Assembly: GCA_002421985.1 (NCBI GenBank)
Contig: DISF01000075.1
Coordinates: forward strand, 1-11,264
Origin: Roseovarius sp. UBA6217
GTDB lineage: Bacteria; Pseudomonadota; Alphaproteobacteria; Rhodobacterales; Rhodobacteraceae
Length of the DNA: 11,264 nt
Direction of reading: 5' to 3'
A model generated the notes under the pieces. The model was not told where the DNA came from, ran no database searches, and saw only the letters and a program-made list of their open reading frames with translations. Position 1 is the stretch's first letter. Each line of letters begins with the position of its first letter. This document shows, in pieces, positions 1 to 5,625 of the stretch. The position numbers and the translations under genes were made by a program.

Positions 1-998
1 AGCACCTTTTCCACCGCCGCCTCCACGCGCGCGGCCTCATCGCCCATGTCGAAGGAATAGCGCAGCGCCATGGCAAAGCTGAGAATGCAGGCGATCGGGT
101 TGGCCTTGCCCTGCCCTGCGATGTCGGGGGCGGAGCCGTGCACCGGCTCGTAAAGCGCCTTGGGCCGGCCATTGGCCATCGGTGCCCCGAGCGAGGCCGA
201 GGGCAGCATCCCCAGAGAGCCGGTGAGCATCGCCGCGAGATCGGACAGCAGATCGCCAAAGAGGTTGTCGGTCACGATCACATCGAACTGCTTGGGCCAG
301 CGGGTCAGCTGCATCGCGCCCGCGTCGGCATACATATGGCTCAACTCCACGTCCGCGTATTCCGCCTGATGCACCTCGGTCACCACCTCGCGCCAGAGCA
401 CGCCGGATTCCATCACATTGGCCTTTTCCATCGAGCAGACGCGGTTCGAGCGCTTGCGCGCCAACTCGAAGGCCGAGCGCGCGACACGGGCAATCTCGCT
501 CTCGGTATAGCGCTGCGTGTTGATGCCGACGCGCTCGTTGCCCTCGCGGATGATGCCGCGCGGCTCGCCGAAATAGACGCCGCTCGTCAGTTCGCGCACG
601 ATCATGATATCGAGCCCGGCCACCACCTCGCGCTTGAGCGACGAGAAATCCGCCAGCGCGTCAAAGCATTGCGCGGGCCGCAGGTTGGCGAAAAGGTCCA
701 TCTCCTTGCGCAGGCGCAACAGGCCGCGTTCGGGTTTCACGCTGAAATCGAGGCGGTCATATTGCGGCCCGCCGACCGCGCCCAGCAGCACCGCATCCAC
801 CTCTTGCGCGCGCGCCATGGTGTCGTCATGCAGCGGCGTGCCGTGCTTGTCATAGGCGCAGCCGCCGACAAGATCCTCGCTCACGTCAAAGGTGATGCCG
901 CGCTTCACGTCGAGCCAGTCAATGAGGCGGCGCACCTCTGCCATGACTTCGGGGCCAATCCCGTCACCGGGCAGGATAAGAAGCGAGGGGTTGCTCAT
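1..998 (-). CDS. leuB: 3-isopropylmalate dehydrogenase LeuB (3' end cut by window edge)
   Basis: LeuB oxidises and decarboxylates (2R,3S)-3-isopropylmalate to 2-oxoisocaproate with NAD+, the third committed step of leucine synthesis, in the cytoplasm. The minus-strand reading from ATG at 998 begins MSNPSLLILPGDGIGPEV, the usual family N-terminus. It continues with LLGAVGGPQYD, the substrate-binding arginine segment NLRPAQCF, SGVYFGEPRG, DAGAMQLTRWPKQFDVIVTDNLFGDLLSDLAAMLTGSLG split over the metal-binding aspartates, and GSAPDIAGQGKANP near the cofactor site. About 332 codons are present; the family is usually about 365-370, so roughly 35 C-terminal residues lie beyond base 1. A GAGGA ribosome-binding site sits 8 bases before the start. 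LeuC and leuD are on the same strand upstream, with two unrelated genes between. No frameshift or missing motif was seen. Identification is very secure. Confidence 0.97.
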   Translation of the reverse strand, partial: MSNPSLLILPGDGIGPEVMAEVRRLIDWLDVKRGITFDVSEDLVGGCAYDKHGTPLHDDTMARAQEVDAVLLGAVGGPQYDRLDFSVKPERGLLRLRKEMDLFANLRPAQCFDALADFSSLKREVVAGLDIMIVRELTSGVYFGEPRGIIREGNERVGINTQRYTESEIARVARSAFELARKRSNRVCSMEKANVMESGVLWREVVTEVHQAEYADVELSHMYADAGAMQLTRWPKQFDVIVTDNLFGDLLSDLAAMLTGSLGMLPSASLGAPMANGRPKALYEPVHGSAPDIAGQGKANPIACILSFAMALRYSFDMGDEAARVEAAVEKV

Positions 999-1033
999 GG
1001 GGTCTGTCCTCTTGGGGCTAAGGTTGCGAGGGT

Positions 1034-1063
1034 GGCCTAGCGCCCGCGCGCGGCAGCGTCAAG
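1034..1063 (-). promoter_or_regulatory. Possible leuB promoter
   Basis: Between the stop of the upstream gene (1090) and the leuB start (998) the minus strand carries TTGACG (1063-1058), a good -35 match. An 18-base GC-rich spacer leads to TAGGCC (1039-1034), a poor -10. Alphaproteobacterial -10 boxes are often degenerate, so this may let leuB be transcribed separately from the genes before it. The TTGACG lies inside one unit of a 15-base tandem repeat (1056-1085). Weak call based on one box and position only. Confidence 0.25.
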
Positions 1064-1085
1064 AAAGGCCGCGTCAGGAAAGGCG
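1056..1085. repeat. Two-unit 15-base tandem repeat upstream of leuB
   Basis: Bases 1056-1070 read GCGTCAAGAAAGGCC and 1071-1085 read GCGTCAGGAAAGGCG: head-to-tail copies matching at 13 of 15 positions. They fill most of the short gap between the exonuclease-fold gene and leuB. A local slippage duplication is the simplest explanation. A paired regulator site is possible because the 15-base period is close to one and a half helical turns, but nothing else supports it. Confidence 0.6.
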
Positions 1086-1089
1086 GCAT

Positions 1090-2121
1090 TCACTCAAGCG
1101 CAAGATCGACCCAAACCAGCCGGTGAGGCCCCGCCGTCACCGCCGCCGCGTGCCCCGGCGCGCCCTCCTCGGGCCAGTAGATGCCCGCGCCCGCCACCGT
1201 CAGATCCGCCGAGGGCAGGATATAGCTTACCCGCAGCGGGCCTGTCGCCTCCCATTCCACGGTGGCGCGCCCCGGCAAGGGATCGCGCAGCCGTGGATCA
1301 TCGAGCAGCGCACGGATCGCCCCGCGCCGCCCCTCGCCGCGCTCCGGGTCAAGATTGGCATCCCCGATGATCGCAAAGCGCCCGGCGGGCGCAGGGCCGA
1401 ACGCCCCGTCGAGATAAAGCTGCCAGAAGCGGATTTCGTCGGCGTTGCGCCGCCCATTGCGGTCCTCCGGCCCGTCGAAAACCGGCGTCGTGGCGTGAAA
1501 CGCGAGCAGCACGAGCGGCCCCGAGCCAAGCACCACCGGCACCGCCCAATGCGCCACCGAGGAAAGCCGCTGCACCGCCTGCGCCTCCTCCGACGGAAAC
1601 GCCCGCCCATCCGGCCAGCGCGGCAGCAGCGCGCCGGGCAGGTCGCGCCACAACATGGCGCTGAACTCCAGCGCCGCCGCCTCATCGAGCGGATAGCGCG
1701 ACAGGATCGCCAGGCCGCCCTGCCCCGAAAACCGGCCATAACCCTGTGCATCGCCCGGCCCGCCGCGCCGCCCGTCGCCATCCATATCCAGACCCGTGGG
1801 CCAGCCGCTATTGGGCCGCCGCGCGAAGATGTGCGGATAATGGGGGCCGGCCTCGGCGATCCGGTCGCGCAGCGCCGCAAGCGCGCGCAGGCGCAGGTCG
1901 TAATCAACCCCCTGCACCACCAGCACATCCGGGGCCACCGCGCCGATCACCCCGGCAATGGCCGCAAGACGCGGATCATCCCCGCGCCCGATGTCGCGCA
2001 GCAACAGCCCCGGCCCCGCGCGATCAAGCTCCAGATGCCATGTTGCAATCCTGATCGTGCCGGCATGGGCCGCAAAGGCGGCGGCCATGAAGGCCACCAC
2101 GAGGGCGGCACGCATCCTCAT
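1090..2121 (-). CDS. Exported endonuclease/exonuclease/phosphatase-fold protein
   Basis: A 343-residue protein of the endonuclease/exonuclease/phosphatase (EEP) superfamily. Residues 1-20 form a signal peptide (charged MRMR, hydrophobic core, AHA-G cleavage site), so it likely acts in the periplasm. EEP landmarks: RIATWHLEL (24-32), VVQGVDYD (68-75), RNGRRNADEIRFW (221-233), GDANLDPERGEG (253-264) and a terminal GPHRLVWVDL (331-340). The expected metal/catalytic set is altered: the first Asn is His29, the usual Glu of the QE motif is Gly71, and the Asp of the final S-D-H motif is Pro332. Asp254, Asn256 and His333 remain. The start at 2121 overlaps the preceding stop as ATGA, so the two genes are probably translationally coupled; an alternative ATG lies two codons in. 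Substrate unknown: nucleic acid, phosphoester or lipid are all possible, and reduced activity cannot be excluded. Confidence 0.85.
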   Translation of the reverse strand: MRMRAALVVAFMAAAFAAHAGTIRIATWHLELDRAGPGLLLRDIGRGDDPRLAAIAGVIGAVAPDVLVVQGVDYDLRLRALAALRDRIAEAGPHYPHIFARRPNSGWPTGLDMDGDGRRGGPGDAQGYGRFSGQGGLAILSRYPLDEAAALEFSAMLWRDLPGALLPRWPDGRAFPSEEAQAVQRLSSVAHWAVPVVLGSGPLVLLAFHATTPVFDGPEDRNGRRNADEIRFWQLYLDGAFGPAPAGRFAIIGDANLDPERGEGRRGAIRALLDDPRLRDPLPGRATVEWEATGPLRVSYILPSADLTVAGAGIYWPEEGAPGHAAAVTAGPHRLVWVDLALE

Positions 2122-2972
2122 GCGCCCTGAAGCGCGCCGCCCTCCTCGACGGGAGAGCGCGCCGCAGCGTAGGAGCGGCGGCGCTTGCCCTCGATCATCG
2201 CGGCGATCCGCTGCATGGCAAGGCCCCGCATCAACAGGCTTGCCGGCAGAAACGCCCAGGCGCTCACCGTCCAGATCAGGGTTTGCGGATCGTCCAGCGA
2301 GACCGGTCCGATGATCGCCGATGACAGCCGCAGGATGGCCGGAATGGCAAAGGGCAGCGCGATCCCCAGCACCAGGTTGAGCACCGCATCGCGCCGCAGC
2401 CGGTAAAGCACATCGCCGCCCCCAGTGGGATCGAACAGCGGCAGGTTGATCCATACGTTGAACGGCCCGCTGCGCGTGGGCCAGCCAAGAAGCCGCACGA
2501 AGATCGCGAACACAACCACCATGCCAAGCGACAGAACATAGGCCAGTGCCGAAGCCCGGCGCAGCAACCCCGGCAGCGCCGCCCCTGCCTCTGGTGGGAC
2601 CAGAAGCACCATCAAACGCACGGGCGAAAACGGGAAATCGAGTATATCGGCCACGCGCCCCGCCACCTGATCGAGCCAGACCGACACGGCCGACGGCATC
2701 ACCTCGCCACGAAGCATGATCGACAGGCACACGAGAATGATCGCAAGGGTGAAGAACCGCAGCCGGTTATAGGGCGGGGCAAAGCGGAATTCGAGCAGGC
2801 CGGGATAGCGGGAATTGTATTCCAGCGCGGTAAAGGTCGCGGCCAGAATCGCCAGCACCAGCACGATCTGCGCGGTCGCCGGCTGGGTCGACGGCAGCAT
2901 CAAGGCCGGCGTCGCCACCAGCATGGCCAACAACAGTGCCCGCGCAAGCGCGCCAGGTGTCTGGGAGACCAC
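2118..2972 (-). CDS. Conserved multi-pass membrane protein of unknown function
   Basis: A 284-residue inner-membrane protein I cannot assign to a function. Hydrophobic stretches that look like membrane helices lie at about residues 9-26, 34-51, 71-87, 141-162, 196-215 and 230-250. The C-terminus is basic (GKRRRSYAAARS, 262-273) and likely cytoplasmic. The start is a GTG at 2972, preceded by a purine-rich GGGGAAG. A second GTG follows immediately and could serve instead. The stop overlaps the ATG of the exported EEP-fold gene in an ATGA junction, so the pair is probably one transcription unit whose products may work together in the envelope. It sits between leuD and leuB, separated from leuD by a hairpin terminator and its own upstream region. 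Codon use is typical of the GC-rich host, so nothing suggests recent transfer. Confidence 0.8.
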   Translation of the reverse strand: MVSQTPGALARALLLAMLVATPALMLPSTQPATAQIVLVLAILAATFTALEYNSRYPGLLEFRFAPPYNRLRFFTLAIILVCLSIMLRGEVMPSAVSVWLDQVAGRVADILDFPFSPVRLMVLLVPPEAGAALPGLLRRASALAYVLSLGMVVVFAIFVRLLGWPTRSGPFNVWINLPLFDPTGGGDVLYRLRRDAVLNLVLGIALPFAIPAILRLSSAIIGPVSLDDPQTLIWTVSAWAFLPASLLMRGLAMQRIAAMIEGKRRRSYAAARSPVEEGGALQGA

Positions 2973-3031
2973 CGCTCTTCCCCTTCATCCCGACCGGTCG
3001 CGATGCAATGCCGCGCCCTTGTGTCGATGTG

Positions 3032-3060
3032 ATACCGCCAAATGTGGCGGTCCGCCTCAA
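3032..3060 (-). promoter_or_regulatory. Candidate promoter with a perfect operator-like dyad
   Basis: Upstream of the membrane protein gene, bases 3034-3051 form a perfect dyad, ACCGCCA-AATG-TGGCGGT (7-base arms, 4-base centre). On the minus strand TTGAGG (3060-3055) and CGGTAT (3037-3032) are spaced by 17 bases and could be -35 and -10 boxes, which would place the dyad between and over them, as a repressor operator would be. The boxes are weak matches. The dyad is seen directly; its function is inferred. No regulator gene is nearby. Confidence 0.35.
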
Positions 3061-3149
3061 TCCTGCCCAATTCTTGCCGCGTTCCCCGCACTGTCGCAAG
3101 GGCCAAGGCCGAGCCAACGAGAGAGTTGGGGCGATTTCGTGGCAGAACT

Positions 3150-3200
3150 GGTGCAGGAATGCATCAATGCACCGTGACTGCGCCGAAAAATTTCGACGCA
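3150..3200. repeat. Two further imperfect dyads in the leuD-membrane gene gap
   Basis: The 292-base gap 2973-3264 contains no convincing gene but several symmetric elements. Bases 3150-3173 read GGTGCA-GGA-ATGCAT-CAA-TGCACC, symmetric at 9 of 12 pairs with the ATGCAT palindrome at its centre. Bases 3179-3200 read TGCGCCGAAA-AA-TTTCGACGCA, symmetric at 9 of 10 arm pairs. They could be protein-binding sites for a promoter of the downstream membrane gene, or parts of a folded leader. Confidence 0.35.
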
Positions 3201-3230
3201 GTCTCGGGCTTTTACATCATGTTGTGGTGT

Positions 3231-3258
3231 GCTGCGGCCCTGCCACAAGGGCCGCAGC
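3231..3258 (-). terminator. Hairpin terminator after leuD
   Basis: A perfect 11-base inverted repeat, GCTGCGGCCCT (3231-3241) and AGGGCCGCAGC (3248-3258) with a 6-base loop, begins 6 bases past the leuD stop codon. No strong T-tract follows on the minus strand, so it may terminate with help or serve as an RNA-stabilising 3' hairpin. It marks the probable end of the leuC-ATPase-DUF4276-leuD transcript. Confidence 0.65.
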
Positions 3259-3264
3259 CTCCGC

Positions 3265-3870
3265 TCAGACCCAGGGCCGGGCCTGCGCCGCCCGCGCCTC
3301 GAACGCGTCGATGGCGGCGGATTTCTCCAGCGTCAGGCCGATATCGTCGAGCCCTTCGAGCAGGCAGTGCTTCTTGAACGCGTCCACCTCGAAGGAAAAC
3401 ACCTCGCCATCGGAGGTGGAGACGGTCTGCGCCTCAAGGTCCACCTCGATGCGCGCATTGGCCCCCTTTTCGGCCTCGCGCATCAGCACATCCACCTGCT
3501 CTTGCGGCAGGGCAATCGGCAGGATGCCGTTCTTGAAACAGTTGTTGTAGAAAATATCGGCAAAGCTGGGCGCAATGATGCAGCGGATGCCGAAATCGAG
3601 AATCGCCCAGGGCGCGTGCTCGCGCGACGACCCGCAGCCAAAATTATCACCCGCCACAAGGATCTGCGCCTCGCGATATTGCGGCTTGTTGAGCACGAAA
3701 TCGGGGATTTCATTGCCATTGTCATCATAGCGCATCTCGTCAAAGAGATTGACCCCCAGCCCCGAGCGCTTGATCGTCTTGAGGAACTGCTTGGGGATGA
3801 TCATGTCGGTGTCGATATTTATGAGCGGCAAGGGCGCTGCGATGCCGCTGAGTTTGGTGAATTTTTCCAT
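3265..3870 (-). CDS. leuD: 3-isopropylmalate dehydratase small subunit LeuD
   Basis: LeuD is the small, swivelling subunit of isopropylmalate isomerase, which with LeuC converts 2-isopropylmalate to 3-isopropylmalate through isopropylmaleate. The 201-residue length is normal. Diagnostic motifs are NIDTDMIIPKQFL (about 18-30), FGCGSSREHAPWAI (about 77-90), and the IIAPSFADIFYNNCFKNGILPI block (about 98-119). The start at 3870 is supported by the family N-terminus (MEKFTKLSGIAAPLPLINIDTD) and by GAGGAG about 8 bases upstream. That ribosome-binding site begins within the stop codon of the DUF4276 gene, only 13 bases before. LeuD normally lies close behind leuC. Here nearly 1.8 kb of foreign-looking DNA separates them, so leuD must be expressed by read-through of the insert or from an unseen promoter. 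The gene looks intact. Confidence 0.98.
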   Translation of the reverse strand: MEKFTKLSGIAAPLPLINIDTDMIIPKQFLKTIKRSGLGVNLFDEMRYDDNGNEIPDFVLNKPQYREAQILVAGDNFGCGSSREHAPWAILDFGIRCIIAPSFADIFYNNCFKNGILPIALPQEQVDVLMREAEKGANARIEVDLEAQTVSTSDGEVFSFEVDAFKKHCLLEGLDDIGLTLEKSAAIDAFEARAAQARPWV

Positions 3871-3883
3871 TTACGGTTTCTCC

Positions 3884-4435
3884 TCAGGCTTTTGTCAGGT
3901 CGCGAATGGCCTGAATGGTGTGTTGGAAACTTTTAGAGCGGTTGGCTGCCACCGTAATATGCGGTGCTATTGCCCTCGCTCCTTTGATTTCAGTGTAGCC
4001 ATCCCGCAGTTTTCTGAGTTCCGCTTTCGGATTCCCGAGGGTGTCTGGGTCACACTTTGTCAGACGTTTCGGAACCGGCTTTTCAAAATGGCGTGAGGCG
4101 GACAATGCTTTGCTGTCGCCTATGAACCATGCCTCAAGCATTTGACACACAATGCGGACCTTCGATCGTTCGTCGATGTTGGCAGCTCTGGTCATATTCC
4201 TGATCCTAGTCTTATGCGCTTGGCAGCACCCGTTATCATTGTCGCGCAAAACCAGAATTCTGTTGCTTCCATCCTTGGACAGTACACTGAGTTGTGTTGG
4301 CAATGATTTTTCCATGTTGCCAACACCATCGAAACATATGATGCGAACATACCGCATCTCGATCCCAAGCTTTGGCATAATCGCATTGAGCGCCTCCTTC
4401 ATCGAAGGCTCTTCCGTAAATATCACGAGGGTCAT
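3884..4435 (-). CDS. DUF4276 family protein, TOPRIM-like, partner of the upstream ATPase
   Basis: A 183-residue protein with the hallmarks of the uncharacterised DUF4276 family: MTLVIFTEEPSMKEAL at the N-terminus, FDGVGNMEKSLPTQL (35-49), VLRDNDNGCC (62-71), CQMLEAWFIGD (97-107), NPKAEL (135-140) and NRSKSFQHTIQAI (165-177). Glu8/Glu9 after the first strand, plus the Asp65-x-Asp67 pair at the end of a later strand, look like the metal-binding E and DxD of a TOPRIM fold, as in OLD-family nucleases. That fold assignment is my inference. The ATG overlaps the ATPase stop as ATGA, so synthesis is probably coupled. Local GC is about 45-50%, far below the flanking leu genes, indicating horizontal acquisition. 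Likely role: effector nuclease, or other nucleic-acid enzyme, controlled by the ATPase in a defence pair. Family membership is secure; activity and target are unknown. Confidence 0.85.
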   Translation of the reverse strand: MTLVIFTEEPSMKEALNAIMPKLGIEMRYVRIICFDGVGNMEKSLPTQLSVLSKDGSNRILVLRDNDNGCCQAHKTRIRNMTRAANIDERSKVRIVCQMLEAWFIGDSKALSASRHFEKPVPKRLTKCDPDTLGNPKAELRKLRDGYTEIKGARAIAPHITVAANRSKSFQHTIQAIRDLTKA

Positions 4436-5625
4436 GACGGATCAGCACCCTTGAACCACCCCTGACGCCACAGCCAGCCAGGTTTTTCCCCCTCATTTAC
4501 CAGATTGACCAAAGTTTCGTCGTCTGCTGCCTTGCGGATCGTTGTGAAGCCACTTGATTTTTCAAGCCAGTAGACGGACTCGAGCGGAACATGAGACAGG
4601 AAGTCGGGAGAATGTGTGGTGACAAAGACTTGGGCCTTGGCTCTACGCGCCTGCGTGTAAGCTGCGAATTCTTCAGCGAGGATCGGAAGGAGGTTTGGAT
4701 AAAGCTGGTTCTCCGGTTCTTCGATGCAAAGCAGCGGATGCGGGTCGGGGTCAGCCAGAAGGGCGAGATAGGCGAACATTTTGATCGTTCCATCAGAGAC
4801 GTAGCGCGCCAGAAAACCCTTGTCGAAAGCAGCATCCCGAAAGCGCAGAGCAATTCGTCCGTCCCCGGTATCCTCCGGCGTTACCTCGCTGATGCCCGGG
4901 ATGCGTTCCTGCATTTTCTCCAGAAGCGATGCAAATATCTCGGGGTGCTCGTCGGCGAGAAATTGTGCATATAATGCGAGGTTTGAGCCGTCCTCGTTCA
5001 AATGCTCGGCCGGGGCTGCATCGGGTTCGGGCCGAGCTTTCTCGATATGGAAATCGCTGACGCTCCAGCCTTCGATCAATTCACGCAACTGGCTTGCGGC
5101 ATCAAAGCGTTTCAGGTTTCCAAGTGCCTTTAATGCGAGAATATCCGGGGAATCGAGGGTTTCGTAATTGCGATCAAGGTCTGTTTCGTCTTTATCTTGG
5201 GCCTCAACAACGGCCATACCTTGCCCATCCTTGAAATCCAAGAAATTATAAGGTCGCCCATAACTCCCGCGCTTCCAACTCAACCGTTCGTAACGAACAA
5301 TGATTTTTCGGCCGACTTCGCCAATGCCCAATGCGTATGTAACACGCCGCTGCCGTCCCGATGAAAAGTCCAGTTCCACTTTCAATTCAATCTCGATGGT
5401 TTCTTCCTCTTGGCCCCGAGACACGAGTTGCGCGAAACCGGCCCGCTTTTGAACTGCAGTGCGCGCGTTGTGTTCAAGGCAATCTCGCAAAAAGCCGAAC
5501 ACATCAATGAACGTGGTTTTGCCCGTTCCGTTCGCGCCAATAAGAACCGCAAAATTGGGAATTTCCTTCATGTGGACATCCCTTAAGCTCTTGAAGTTCT
5601 TGACGCGAACGGAATGGATACGCAT
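4432..5625 (-). CDS. AAA ATPase (SMC/RecF/OLD-like, AAA_21 type) of a two-gene module
   Basis: A 397-residue cytoplasmic ATPase. MRIHSVRVKNFKSLRDVHM opens like RecF/SMC-type proteins. Walker A is GANGTGKT (30-37), an ABC-like signature is SDGTIK (277-282), Walker B is LLCIEEPE (298-305), and a histidine switch THSPD lies at 337-341. The C-terminal PGWLWRQGWFKGADP is, as I recall, typical of ATPases paired with DUF4276 genes. The reading frame stays open upstream inside leuC. I chose the ATG at 5625 because the family N-terminus begins there and its A is the last base of the leuC stop (TGATG), a coupling junction. Its own stop overlaps the next start (ATGA). GC is near 47-50%, against about 72% in adjacent leuC. 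It is likely the sensor or scaffold half of a defence module, by analogy with AriA of PARIS or the ATPase of split OLD systems. ATPase class is secure; role inferred. Confidence 0.88.
   Translation of the reverse strand: MRIHSVRVKNFKSLRDVHMKEIPNFAVLIGANGTGKTTFIDVFGFLRDCLEHNARTAVQKRAGFAQLVSRGQEEETIEIELKVELDFSSGRQRRVTYALGIGEVGRKIIVRYERLSWKRGSYGRPYNFLDFKDGQGMAVVEAQDKDETDLDRNYETLDSPDILALKALGNLKRFDAASQLRELIEGWSVSDFHIEKARPEPDAAPAEHLNEDGSNLALYAQFLADEHPEIFASLLEKMQERIPGISEVTPEDTGDGRIALRFRDAAFDKGFLARYVSDGTIKMFAYLALLADPDPHPLLCIEEPENQLYPNLLPILAEEFAAYTQARRAKAQVFVTTHSPDFLSHVPLESVYWLEKSSGFTTIRKAADDETLVNLVNEGEKPGWLWRQGWFKGADPS

Noticed and set aside
892..2130. 412-codon plus-strand open frame
   Set aside because: Antisense to the EEP-fold gene, which has a signal peptide, family motifs and coupled start; the plus frame is low-complexity Arg/Pro/Ala sequence.
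3884..5625. Calling the pair a true PARIS system
   Set aside because: PARIS AriB is a DUF4435 protein; the partner here has DUF4276 motifs. The arrangement is analogous, but the exact family differs, so only a PARIS-like or OLD-like description is justified.
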